Origin: Caprimulgus europaeus
Taxonomy: Eukaryota; Chordata; Aves; Caprimulgiformes; Caprimulgidae
Direction: 5' to 3'
NCBI GenBank assembly: GCA_907165065.1
Contig: OU015530.1
Span: 51,000,465 to 51,064,464, forward strand
Length of the DNA: 64,000 nt
Part shown: in pieces, positions 44,901 through 56,830 of the stretch
Layout of the letters: each line of letters begins with the position of its first letter
How positions within the stretch are numbered: position 1 is the stretch's first letter
The notes under the pieces: model-generated
Database searches by the model: none
What the model was told of the DNA's origin: nothing
Seen by the model: only the letters and a program-made list of their open reading frames with translations
Program-made: the position numbers and the translations under genes

Positions 44901-47900
44901 CCACATTGTTTAAGAAATGTAATGTTGAGCTATTTATCAATTGCAAGTTATAAACTCTCGTCAGAGTTGCAGTTTTACAGGATACAATCCTGAATTCTTT
45001 AGATTTGCCCTGATAGCTGTGCAAGTAGTGCTTCTGATGACTTTTAGGTTGTTGAAATGAAGATCACTGGCTTGAGGCAATGTGCACTTCAGCATTGCTG
45101 GAGTGATTTCATAAGGTGTTAGTTTTGTCAAACCTCATGATTTTGGGCTGTAGCTCTTCCTGTCTCATGCAGACAGATCAACAGGCTGTTCACTCACTGA
45201 TGGAGAACTGATGCCTTCCCATGTCCAGATTCAAGCCTGCAAGAGGGCTCTCACGTCCCATAGCACTACCTCCATAGCTCCTCTCGATGCACAGGCTTTC
45301 ACCTCCTAAAATAAGAAACAGAGCAGTTCCCTGCCCTGAACTGAGTGGGGGAAAGTTGAGTCTTTGTATGAGTAACCTTTGTACATCAAAAGTTAATTTT
45401 TCAATTTGAAATGATGTCATAAATATTGGTAGAGTTGAAAACATCGTTTAGGGCAATTCCTCTTTTTTGAAACCGTGACACTGGAGCCTGCCTGGTCTTA
45501 CCAACAAGATATTAAATTAAATTAATTAACAGATACCAACAAGACATTAATTTCAGGTTGTTTTTTTTATTTTTGAGCCTATAAATATTGTTTTACAAAT
45601 AGCTGTATATTCACATATAAAATACACAGAGATCAATTAATGATCATATTGTTATTTACTCTTATCATTATCAAAGTACCTGGGAGCTTGTGTCAAACAC
45701 ATGGAATTCATAGTTCTTGCTGCTGAACTCATAGAGTTGATGGAATTTGCCAACAGCTTGTGGTCTAAGACTAAGAAAAGCTGATATGCAGATGAGAAAA
45801 TAAGAAGAGAGTTTTAGCAAATGCCCAGATAAAAGCAGAGAGCCAGAGCCTGCTTACAAATACTGTTCTCCTCCTTTTGCACAAGAGTCCTCCGTGCCAC
45901 TTCGTTTGCAAAGTCAGCTGAAGTTGCTAAGTAACAATGCTCAGACCCAGCACATGACTTGCTACAGACACCATGGGTGAAGACAAGGTGATGACGGCTT
46001 TGACACACAATATTTGCAGCTGTGGTACAGAAGTGTGGCATTTCCCCAGGAGAGCCCGTAGCTCACTGTGCTGGGATGAAACTTGGCTAGCCCATAGCCC
46101 AGAGCCACCTGGAAAATGCTGTGCTCACTTCTGCTTCCCCATCCCATGCCACCCAGCTGCTGCAGTGTCTATATCTCCCACTTGCAACACTGCAACCTTC
46201 CCCAAAGGGCAGGACAAAAGATCGGGTTCCTCTACATCTACCTTCGTTTCCCTGTTGCCTTTCAATTCCTCTGCTTCTTCCAAGCAAAACTGCAGCTCTT
46301 CACATTCCTTCCCACAGATATCACCTACCAGCTCCAACCCAACTCCTTCCCAAAGCACTAAGTTATTTGGCAAACTGGGGTTTGTCATGGCCTGGTTGCC
46401 ATGGGGTTGCTTCTGATGATGAGCTGCTGACCTCCACGTACTACCTGGCTGGGTCAGCCTTCCCCCTTGTCAGCCTGTCTGGTCATTAAACTTTGTCTTC
46501 AAACCCTGCCACCTCTGATTTGAGGTTATAACATGATAACAAGTAATAACACATGAGACTGAAGCCAGGCAAGACTCTGCAACCACAAATCCAGAAACAT
46601 TGCATTTCTTATGGCATGTGACACTGGTGTTCACTTACAGCAAAATCCTGTCTTTTTTTTCATCCCAGTTGAATTTTGGGTTGGTCTTTATGCAATCCTC
46701 AAGCTCTAACTCCATAGTCACCTGCCCTGAAAATGTCAATGTTTGATCTCCTTGACTGCTATCCACCATGGCTGTGATCTCTGCATGGTTCTGAGGTCAG
46801 ATCTCCTCATCCTCCTGCCAGCATCCTGCAGGAGGATGACTCTTATGCTGCTTCCTTCCTTGATGAGAAGTCCAACAGTTGCAATTTTATACATCCCTGC
46901 TTCTCCCTCCAGGGAAGGACTTAGCTTGCCAAATAACACACCTACTCTGAGGTGTCACCACATAGGCATTTTCATGAGAGTTAGATGTCTCAGCTCTCAT
47001 TTCCTTCCATGGAATAAGTCAGAAGACCAAATGTAGGTGTTTATTTGCTCCAGGGTGGATTGAAAAGCTCTTCAGAGTTGAGGAGAGTGATTAAAGAGTC
47101 AAAGGCAGTACAGACACATAAACTGTACTCACTCAAGACATTACTGACACATAAACTTCAGTGGCTTACTCTGCAGTCTGAGTTCTACCCTGACCTTGTA
47201 AACCCTCCATGATGTCTGCAGAGAGATAATCACATCAGAGGGTGATTCCTTGAGGGTTTCTACTTAGCATGGCCAAAAGGGAGTTGGGATGAGTGCTAGT
47301 AGCACCTTCAATAGCAGTGAGGGTAGTTTGCTGTAATCACTATGGTGTGAAAGCAGAGCAAAGATGGCACTTGTGGTTGAGAAGGCTGAGGATGAACTGT
47401 AAGTGGACCCTGAACATGATTAAATGTTCCTGAGGAGACCTTGTAGAATGGCTTCCTGGTAACAAGACCTTGCTAAAGGACTTAATTTCTCTAGGATGAC
47501 AATCAAGGGCAATTGACTGCAGTCAACAGTTTCTTCTCAAGCATGCATAGGAAGCATACAAACAGCATTGCTGCTGTGCTAGTTCTGGTCATCGTTCTTC
47601 ATCCTCACCTGTCTACTAGACAAAGTAGCAGCGTCCTTGTAGACTTAAAATTACAGTAAATAATGCTGGTGGAGTATATTTTTATTTCAAGGCAGACAAG
47701 AAGATTTATCCTTTTGAACATTCGCGTGGCAGCCCACTGCAGTATGTAGGTAGCTTTGATATATAAGTTTGACTGTTACAAGCTAGGCAGAGAGCTCACA
47801 TGTTCAGAGCTCTCGTTTCGGTTGACAGCAGTACAGAACTGCTCCATCAGCAGCTCCTGCAATTTTGCTGCAGTATGACATGCCAACTAAAATTGAGAGG

Positions 47901-49501
47901 ACTCTTCACAGCTGAAGCCTCTCGGAGTTGGACTTCCATGGGAATTATTGCTAAACAAAATCTGTGGAGAACCCCCTGACTCTTATTTATTTTAAATAAT
48001 AATAATAAAATAAACTGACATTTATTTTAATCAATACATTACATTTCCAAGGAAAGTTTTGTCTGTACATGCCAGCAGCTTGATCTAGACTAACGCTGAG
48101 CTAGCAAGTGTCCCTCTGAAACAAGTGGCATGATGCTTCTTGGGCATCTTTAAACATCCAGAAAACCCAGGGGCTGTGATGTGGGTTACCTGACCTGACA
48201 GCAGATGGAGACAAGAAACAAACTTTGTGTGGTGAGCTGGCACGCTGTGGGCTACAGCAGCAGAGCTGACCCATGAACTGGCTCCTGTCTCACCATCACT
48301 TGTTCCTCATGGTGTTTTTTCTTCACAAACGTCTTTCGTAAGTCTGAAAAATTTGTCTGAAAATATCGCTAGTTTTCAGGTATTTTCTTTCATACCTCCC
48401 TGAAACAAGGCCTAGTGCTTTGGTTTAGGAGCTTTTCAGAGCAAGGAAACCCCTCTCTGGTTCAGCAGATAAGTCTCAAGCTGAGACCAAGGAAATCCCA
48501 GAGCTTCTTTCTGGTTTTGACATTACTTGTCCTGAAGTGAGGGACCCAAAAGATCCCCACAGCCCTAACAGAAGCCAGTAATTTACAATGTGCTCTGTCG
48601 TGGCAGGGCATGTGTGGATGTGCCTTGGCTTTCTATATGGCTTGTGAAGAGCTCCGTGGAGACCACAGCCCTTGAGGACCAGCCAAAACACCAGGAGCAG
48701 TGCTGGGAGATGTGGATGATGTTGAAGCGATGCCTCAGGAGCACCTCTAGCTTGCAAAGTCCAGATCAGCAGCGATGACCAACATATTTGGCAGCACCTA
48801 ACAAGACCTCGGGAGTGCTCAGGTGCCCTGCACTTGAAAGAAGCAGATTAAATGAAGCAGCTATTTTAAACAAACTTTCCCAGTGTTATCTATTCTTCTC
48901 CTAATGGGGCCATTCAGCCCAGGTTGTCCAGGTGACGTAGGCAGATGACACCAACAGGATGGTTAGTGTCACACTGAATCCTTCATGGACAGACAGGTAT
49001 TTCTACCACCCCACTGTAGCTGGAAGAAGATGGGTTATTGCCTCCATGACTCCTTTGGGGCTGGGAAAGAGATCAGCCTGCAGTGAGGCTGTGTTTTGAT
49101 GAACTAATACTGTGGCTGAATGAATCCAGCACAAGTCACTTTGGCTGATGAAATTATCTTGTGATGAGATTAACTACTGACTAGATTTTGTCAGGACCTG
49201 GAAAAAGTCTGATTTGTAGGGTGTATTTTAAAAACACTCTACAAGGAATTATGAGCAGGAATCCTGATATTGTTTTAAACCCTTAATTCTCTACTCTTTC
49301 CCTTGAAAACCTGTCCTAAGGTCTGCACAGTGAATTGATTAACAGGCCAGCACTTTATTTTTATGTGGTGATCGTAGAAACAGTAACGTTGGGTTAATTT
49401 CTCAGTTACATTATGCAGGAGACAACTGCATCTGTGCAGCATGTGTGCAGACGTCTTTGGGCATGTTCTACCTGTCAGGCAGAGTTGTTCCTGTAAATCT
49501 T
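41973..49501. other. Unique sequence, no recognised feature over 7.5 kb
   Basis: No transposon could be recognised. Small structures are a direct repeat TACCAACAAGA(T/C)ATTAA at about 45499 and 45535, an AATAAT run near 47993-48010 and a T-run near 44890. 45970-46490 is pyrimidine-rich with long overlapping frames (147 codons at 45973-46416, 122 codons at 46121-46489) in several frames and both strands, which points to low stop density, not to a gene. Confidence 0.5.
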
Positions 49502-50079
49502 TGTACTGGTTTTGGCTGGGATAGAGTTAATTGTCTTCACAGCAGCTGTTATGGGGCTGTGCTTTGGGTTTGTGCTGCAAACAGTGCTGACAACCCAGAG
49601 ATGTTTTCACTATTGCTGAGCAGGGCTCACACAGAGTCAAGGCCTTTTCTGCCTCTCACCTCACCCCACCTGTGAGGAGGCTGGGGGTGCACAAGACTTT
49701 GGGAGGGGACACAGCTGGGACAGCTGACCCCACCTGACCAAAGGGACATTTCACACCGTATGCTCAGTGTGTAAAGCTGGGGGGAGAAGGAGGAAGGGGG
49801 GGGATGTTTGGAGTGATGGTGCTTGTCTCCCCAAGTCCTTGTTACGTGTGATGGAGCCCGGCTTTCCTGGGGATGGCTGAACACCTGCCTGCCCATGGGA
49901 AGTGGTGAATGAATTCCTTGTTTTGCTTTGCTTGCACACAGAGCTTTTGCTTCACCTATTAAACTTTGTTTCAACCCATGAGTTTTCTCACTTTTCTGAT
50001 TCTTTCCCTCATCCCACCAAGAAGAAGTGAGTGAGCAGCTGTGTGGTGCTTAGTTGCCAGCTGGGGTTAAACCACAACA
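49502..50079 (+). mobile_element. Solo LTR of an avian ERVL-type retrovirus (family A)
   Basis: It starts TGTACTGGTTTTGGCTGGGA and ends GGGGTTAAACCACAACA, so both TG and CA termini are intact. It shares with the 20350 copy the GATAGAGTTAAT start, a GC-rich middle with GGGAGGGGACACAGCTGGGA, and a 3' region with TTTCAACCCATGAGTTTTCT. An ATTAAA polyadenylation-type signal lies at 49958-49963. The AT-rich part seen in the other copies is shorter here and the block GTGAGCAATTGCACTG is missing, so this is a variant or internally rearranged member. I found no matching flanking duplication (ATCTT versus AAGTC). Confidence 0.87.
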
Positions 50080-52360
50080 AAGTCAGCTGACAGAAAGCAT
50101 ACAGCAGCATCAGCAGCACCAGGAAAAAAAATGACAAAACAGCCAAAGTGTGAAAAAGTGAGAGGGACAAATATTCAGCAGCTCTCTGCCATGGACTTGA
50201 GTGCATGGCAGGAAGGACTTTAGGGAACACAGGTGCAGAGACCAGCTGCAGCACTAAAATCTGATGCAAAAGCTAATAAATCAATAGCTTTCTCCACCAG
50301 TGACTGGCACACTGTCATGGAGACAGGGCCAAGGCAGTGCTTTCCTACCCCCAGCCCCATACCATCCTCTGCTGCTTCCCCTGCCTACAAGAGGAGCAAG
50401 GCTCGGTGGCATGTCTCCAGCAGTCTCCATCCCTTGCAGCCTTGGCTGCATCCCAGCAGGATAGACATCCTCCTGGCTTCATGAGAACGAGGGCTGGACT
50501 GAGATGTGAGCAATGCCCTTTTACCAAATGACGAATGGTGGCTGTCACTGTTGCCATCGATAGCAGCCCCCAGTAGCTGTCGAACACAGTGTTTTGTAAA
50601 TCTGATTGTGTTTACACTAACAGTGTTTTATGAGCCTCATCAGGTTGCAATGCAAATATTTCTGCAGCAGCTGCTCCCGGAGGAGTGACATGGTGGATAG
50701 GCCATGAGCAACCAGCAGACATGTCTACAAACAGATTTCAGTTCACACATGCGCTCCAAGAAGGAGACATAAAATAGAAGTATGCCACAAATTAGACAAG
50801 CTTGAAGACTTTGGCAAGAAACTTCAACCACCAGAATATCTTGGAAGTTAAAATAGACATGTAGGTTTCAAACTAGGTGGTGTAGATACCTGTTCTCTTA
50901 TGAAAATAGCACCTCACAAAAGGGAACTGACCAGCTGGTATGAGATTTTGTCTAAAACTCTCTCCCATTTGCTCATGAAATAAAGAGCTTGTACAGGTAT
51001 GGTTATCTTGTCATGGTTAAAATGGTCTTTAGTCATTCTATGGCCATCTCTTCTTTGGTTGAGGTGATGATGGGGAAACAGCCCTGGCACAGGTCCTCTC
51101 CAGCAACCCCCAGAGCTGACCCCAGGGCAGCAGCTGAAGGTTCAGAGCATTGGCTGTGCCCCGATCCTGGCCCACACCCCCAGCATATTTCAGTAGAGCC
51201 TCTTCTCCAGCACACTGCTGGCACACACTGGGACAAAAGCAAGATTAAACTTTAGAGCAAATCTTACCCTGACCATAGTGAAAAGAAGAGGAAAATGCCA
51301 AGCCTACTGTATATAATTTTGAGTTCCACTTTGTTTGAAGCACAAATGTGTAGCAACAACACCCAGTGTTTTCCCAGTGGCAAGGCCCCAGCTGGCATTG
51401 GAAGCCTCATGGATGTACTTCAGATGTAGACATTTCTCCCCTAAGATCAGACCAAATCCTCCTCTCTAAATCATATAATAAAAGCAGGCAAATGATAGTG
51501 CTTAGTAAGTTTGAACCAAGTCCATAGCATTAAACTAGGAGGAAATCCTGAGGGTATGAAGCACCATCCACAGAGACTGTGTCTGCATGAGAATAGTAAT
51601 TACTTCAAACTATCTCCCTGAGCTAGACAGCAAACATTTTTGGGAAAATAAGCAGGAAAATGCTAAGTCAAATCTTATCTTTCCTATATTCCAACTAGAG
51701 GGGAGATGAATGCCCACCATAGGGTAGATCTTGGTCTCCCTCTAGTGATGGACCTACCAACAGCAATAAAAAACCAAGCTCCAGCCTTACACTTCCACCC
51801 TTTGTCTCTACCTCTGGCCTTATGCTGTGGTGGCCCAGGATGGCTCTAGCCCTTCACCCAGCACAGCCAAAGTCTCCTCACAAAAGTCGTTCTTGACGTC
51901 TTTCCACCACACACCAGTGTTGGCTTGGCTCACAGGGTAGCCTGCAACATGGAGCCTCCTCTCAATGTGCTCTGGTTTATAACTGTGCTAATATTTAATA
52001 TGCAGATTGCTGCATCATGCAGGAACAGGAGGCATGGGCTTCTGCCTTTCATCACTGGAGAGATGTCATGGAGGAAACCCACTTCAGGGAAAGGCAGAGA
52101 TAACCATGACACAAGTAGAGTTCTATGGCCCTTCAAGAAAAAATGGGGACATATCCACACTGCCAGTGTATGTGCTCTCTGGGAGCATCCACCTCCCAGA
52201 TGTTGAATGTTGGAGAAACTGAAGGTGCTAAAGCAACTGCTCTGAGGGTAGGAGCCCACTTATGCAGTGGTCCTGTGGAAGTGGCATGAGGTAGCATCTG
52301 AGGTTTGGAGTACCCACAATCTCTGGTGTTGGGTTATGAAGTAGCTCAGTGCATATTTAC
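50080..52360. other. Unique sequence, no recognised feature
   Basis: Nothing recognised beyond short A-runs near 50125. Overlapping frames under 110 codons look like chance. Confidence 0.5.
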
Positions 52361-52604
52361 CTCTGTGAAGTCCATAAGGGTGCACATGAAAATTTTGGGC
52401 CACGTGTTGCAGGCCAGTTTCATTGGTAACCATGAGCTGGATGTGCAGGGACTCCACGGGCTTGGTGACATCAGCTGTAATGTCTCTTGAATTTCACGGC
52501 AAGGTCTTTCAAGCCTGTCGCTTTTCAGCGACATTGTCTCTTGTAGCGCTTCTAATTTTCTATTCAGAGCTTTGTTGTAGGACATGATTAAAATTAAGTT
52601 GTTT
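52361..52604 (-). other. Candidate exon with coiled-coil-like start (weak)
   Basis: On the minus strand a possible acceptor AAACTTTCAG precedes 244 bases that stay open in one frame and end TTCACAGAG, followed by a donor-like GTAAAT. The first half reads SYNKALNRKLEALQETMSLK and then SDRLERPCREIQ, with helix-prone heptad spacing, and has four CpGs in about 75 bases. The second half (rich in Trp, Pro, Cys) does not look like a protein. The CpGs may instead reflect the palindrome at 52516-52533. I do not recognise a gene. Confidence 0.15.
52516..52533. other. Perfect 7-bp hairpin with TTTC loop
   Basis: TGTCGCTTTTCAGCGACA is two perfect 7-base complementary arms around a TTTC loop. The loop and its closing bases (CTTTTCAG) equal those of the histone mRNA 3' stem-loop, but the stem does not have the family's GG...CC base, and no histone coding sequence lies upstream. 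It is therefore a look-alike, not a histone end signal. Confidence 0.9.
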
Positions 52605-55600
52605 CTGAAAGTTTTGCTCTTGAGAGGAACAGGAAAGGGGAAGATGCCCTGAGCAATGTGTCAGCATGATCTGGAGAGACAGTTGGGAAAATAGAAGAAT
52701 AATGTTGTTTAATTAACTGAGACACATTTTTGGCCTTTTTTCTTTTCTATATATATATCTTTTAATTTTTAATGTTTTTGCCTAAAGAGTTTCCTAGTAG
52801 AAAAGTATCAGTAAAGTTGGTAAAAATAAATTGGATGCCCACCTTGAAACAAGAGCTGAAGAGGATATGATCTTGCACCTAAATGGCTTCAGGCCAGGAA
52901 CATGGAGAATGCTATAAAATTAAAAGAGATTTTCTCATTTGGAAAATTCAGAACATAGACTATGAAGTTTTTGTGGGCTAGACCTGCTGTTCTCCTGCCA
53001 CACAACCGATTTACCGTGGCAATAACACTGATTTTTCCTTATTGTCTTTCTTGCAGTCAGACTGCCAAATGAAAGGCCATTTGAAAGTTAATAATTCTGT
53101 GATTCTCTGCGTTTTTATGTACAGAGATTGTGAATGTTCAAACTCTAAGCATAGCTCTAAATAGACCTCAAATGCTAAATTTTTAAATGAGCTCTAGTGG
53201 CAGGAGTTGCTAAAAGCGCTGACGGTAAAAATTCATAACACTCGGGTTTAAACTCCTCATTAACAAAATTAAAGTTACTCCAAATAAGAACAGCACTCAA
53301 GATATTTTTAAGGGGCTCATATTTGTTGAATGTTCCTCTTTGCCTGATGGTCTATCACATTTTATTCTGTGGTTCCTTTCTTCTGAAGAGAAGATGTGCC
53401 AAGGGGTGTTAAATTCCCAGAATTACTTGTTGAGACGGTTCCCCCAAGGACTGAAATACTCTACATGTGTTACGTCGGAGAGTTACACGAAGGATGGTGT
53501 CCTTGTTACCAAGCAAGCTGCTTTAGATGCAGTTATGCCAACAAACTGCTCGTGGGTGTTTTTAAGGACTCCTGTTTTTGGCAAAGCAAGCTGGAATAGG
53601 AGTGTGGCATTTCACAGCAGGGTTGAGCTGTTCCCTGTCAGACTGAAACCAAAGCCTTTCAAAACTCTTCACGACAAGGCACGTTAAGTTTAGACCAAGT
53701 GAAAAAGATGGTAAAAACCAAAAAAAGCTCTCAGGTACACAGACTGTACTTCAGCTATGAAATAAAGCAGCAGCTTCCAAAGCTGACAGCTATGACAACG
53801 CTGCTGTTGTACATATTGAGAGGCACGATGGATTTGAATATATATGTCATTTGGGTGTCAGCAAAATGTCTAATGTCCTTGGGATGTGGTTTTAAACCTG
53901 AGAAACCCCTTTAGCAACTGTCTTGTTGAAACACAGGGTGTTTCTCCATATATAGCTTTGATTTTGAGAAGCTCCACATGGTCCCAGCTTTGATTTTGTA
54001 ATTTAAGTCACTCTTTTCAAGAGTATCTCAACTTTATGTCATTGATTTGTTCTCTGTCCAAATCTCCTGGTACCTAGTGAAAGAGAAACGTGAGCATGGC
54101 TCAATCCTTCTTCTCCTACAGCCTTGTCAGTCTTCAGACCAATCTGGGAATAAAGATTGAGAAAACACCAAATAAGACTCCGGGGGATTGATTCAGCGCC
54201 AACCTGATGCTGCTGAGCATGAAGGCTGATGAGAGACTTTCTGAATAAAAATGCTGGAGGTGACCTGTTGATAAAAGAACAGTGAAAGAACATGTAGCCA
54301 CCCAATACTTCATCACTGTCAGTAGCACAGTAGGGAGGGGTAGGGTGAACAAAGGCCCAGGTCCCATCCCCTGAGATATGGACGGAACAGTGCTCATATA
54401 CAGGGACTTGACCTTTAGATGCAGTCAGCAGCCAACATGATGCTGTTGGGACCTTCTGCCGGGAAAAGTTGATGTGACTGTAGATGAGCCACTGAGTGGC
54501 TGAGCAAAAGGTATTTTTGATGCTCATGTGCTCATTCAGATGCTAATGCACTGCTGTATATGCTTAGTAAACTTTTGAGCTTCCTGAACTTTCATAGTAT
54601 GTGAAACTTTCTCTCATGCATAATTTTATTCCCATACTTTTTATTTTTCTCAATTAATTGGAGGAATTAAAAAACATGACCATAACATGACCAGAAGGAC
54701 CAAACAGGAGGATGAAGGAGCTGATAACCCTGCCAGGAGCACATTGGACATGTTCTCTTAATGGACAGATAATTAAGGGAGAAGATAAGAGCCACAAAAT
54801 TAGTCTGTGTTTGATCAGAAGCTCTTTGATCATGATAAACTGTAAAGAAAAATAGTTTGAGAAAAAGAATGGAAGAATATCCCCTGTTAACATCAAATAG
54901 CAGACCCTTGTCATGGCAAGGAAATGAAATGTGGATAACAGATAAAAGGTATAATCTGTAGGAAAATAATATTGATTTAGGTAAATCTCTACTCTTTTAA
55001 AAGTGAGGATTTCAGTTTTTGCCAGGCCCTTTTGAGAGAGCATCAGAGAATTTGGATGGGGGGAGAAACTAGTAAGAGCTGAAAATAAAAATATAAGAAT
55101 ATGCACCCGGGAAAGGCAGCGTTTCAAGAGAGGGTCGGAAATTGCTTCTCCTTTTATAGAAACTTGAAGTTATATAATAGAAATTAAAATACTGAACATT
55201 TCTTTGCCTGCAAACCAAGTAACCTGTTAAAAATGGGGTAAAGTGCATCACAGAGAGGCTGTGTAAGAGCTCTCCTTCCAAACATCTCCAACAACAGCAG
55301 TTCTGCATTTCACCCTCCTTCCCGGCGTTTGCCGAAGCCATGGCTGACCTCAACCTGTCCCCAGAGCCCATTGTTTTGAAAAAAAAGAGGAGCACAGGGT
55401 TTCCACACCTGAGTGTTGCCAGCAGGTGATCTGCACTCTCAGAGGTGCACAGGGTTTGACCGCTCTGGTTTCCAGGCAGGGGCTGGCTCACAGGCGATGG
55501 GCCCTGGAGATGTGCAGCCTTGCAGTTGGATGGGGGGCCTGGGTAAATGTGCCCTGGGCAAACGTGCCCATCTGCATGCCAGACCCTGCAAAGCATAAAA

Positions 55601-56099
55601 ATAAATGCTGGCTGTTGGGATGGATACCTCCTGTCTGTTCTTCAGGAGGTACCACCACCCTGATGGGACTGAAGGAGTGATTTAACTTCATCTTAAAAAT
55701 GTACTTTGTCTTGGTTGCCATAATTTGCTTCATATTGCAAGGCTGGGATCTGAAACAGCATCAGTCAAGAGCCAGACAGGGAACTCCCTAAGAAAAATGG
55801 GCTGAAACTGCTTCTGCCAAGACAACAGAAACTGCTCCAGCTCCCCTTCGGACAGCCCAACTGCTCTGTGCTCATTACCTCCTCCAGGACCTGGAGTCCA
55901 CCAAGCCAACAAACACAACCTCATCCATCACCGTGGTGGTGGATGCTGTGATATGGCCTTTCCTCATGAATGGAAGGCCATGAAGAACCAGGCTCTGACA
56001 CTGTAATTCTTGCTAACCAACTTCTTTCTCTTCAACAAACTTTAATGATGAAGTACCAGCTTAAACTTTGACTCCTGCAACTTTCTGTTGGCTTGTGCT
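52605..56099. other. Unique sequence, no recognised feature
   Basis: A TA-run lies at about 52748-52758. A lone ATTCTGTGATTCTCTG at 53095-53110 resembles a CR1 tail but has no CR1 body. Frames of 162 codons (minus, 54039-54527), 157 codons (minus, 54654-55127) and 175 codons (minus, 55069-55596) are the longest non-transposon frames in the window. None has a recognisable domain, and the second is low-complexity hydrophobic sequence from AT-rich DNA. Confidence 0.5.
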
Positions 56100-56310
56100 C
56101 TCTTAATGTTATGTAAATGCTGATTTTGGCACTTAGCAGTCTGTAGCTCAGAGCTACAATGAACTCAGACCGATCTAATAATGAATGACAAGCTTAATAA
56201 TGTAACAAACTAGGAGCTTAAGTCAGTCTCCAGGGTTTAATAAGGCTGCTAAATATGAAAGCATTATTTATGTATTCCAGCGCTAACAGCTTAAAATGTT
56301 GGTGTGAAGA
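56100..56310. promoter_or_regulatory. Candidate conserved non-coding element (unproven)
   Basis: A smooth AT-rich block with repeated TAATAATG-type cores (in CTAATAATGAATGACAAG and TTAATAATGTAAC) and a retained CpG in CCAGCGCTAAC. It has no repeats or frames of note. Conservation is suspected from style only. Confidence 0.27.
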
Positions 56311-56539
56311 AAGCAGTGAGAAATGGAGATGGTGAGGGGTTTTTTCTGGTGTTTGATGGGCACAAAACTGCTTGTCAGTTTATTTCCAGCACAAAGAAGT
56401 GTTAGGTTTCTTCTGTACTACCGTAACTCTATTGACTTCACAATAGTCGCTTTAGATTTGCTGGTTTTGTCATTCGTGTGTGTTTGTTGTTTTGGTTTGT
56501 TTGGTCAGTAAAGACAGGCAAGGTGTGGGATCACTGGCT

Positions 56540-56830
56540 TGTGGAGAGATTTAAGCTGGAAGGGACCTCTGGAGATCATCTAGTCTCAGGACACACCTAG
56601 CTCAGGTGGCTTGCCTTGTACAGTCAAGCTTTGCTTGTCTCCAGGGATGAAGGCTCCTCAGTACCTCTGGGGCTCTTTACACCTTCACTGGGAATCTTTT
56701 TTTCCCACAGTTCAGCTTGCATCTGCTGCATCTTGTCCTGTTCCTGTGCACCTCTGAGACGAGCTTGGCTTCATCTTCTCTTCTGGCAGGGCCCTGAGTG
56801 CCCCAAGAGATGTAACAGTGCAATGGAAAA
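56540..56830 (-). mobile_element. Old, diverged CR1 LINE fragment
   Basis: The block GCTGGAAGGGACCTCTGGAG followed by ATCATCTAGTCTC is the CR1 3' region in reverse. TGTCTCCAGGGATGAAGGCT and a CATCTTGTCCTGTTCCTGTG block follow in the expected order. The octamer tail is gone, and there are more mismatches than in the other copies, so it is probably one of the oldest CR1 insertions in the window. The upstream boundary is vague. Confidence 0.75.

Noticed and set aside
45973-46489. Overlapping frames of 147 and 122 codons with antisense partners
   Set aside because: Open in several frames on both strands because the stretch is pyrimidine-rich and stop-poor. No domain or codon pattern favours one frame.
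53093-53110. ATTCTGTGATTCTCTG as a CR1 tail
   Set aside because: The octamer-like end is not preceded by CR1 3' UTR sequence, so a chance match is more likely.
55342-55430. Short frame with a strong start context (GCCATGG) beginning MADLNLSPEPIVLKKK
   Set aside because: Only about 29 codons before a stop, with no splice donor in a good position and no recognisable protein.
54039-55596. Long minus-strand frames of 162, 157 and 175 codons
   Set aside because: They lack recognisable domains, overlap each other, and include low-complexity hydrophobic translation of AT-rich DNA. About fifteen frames of this size class are expected by chance in the window.
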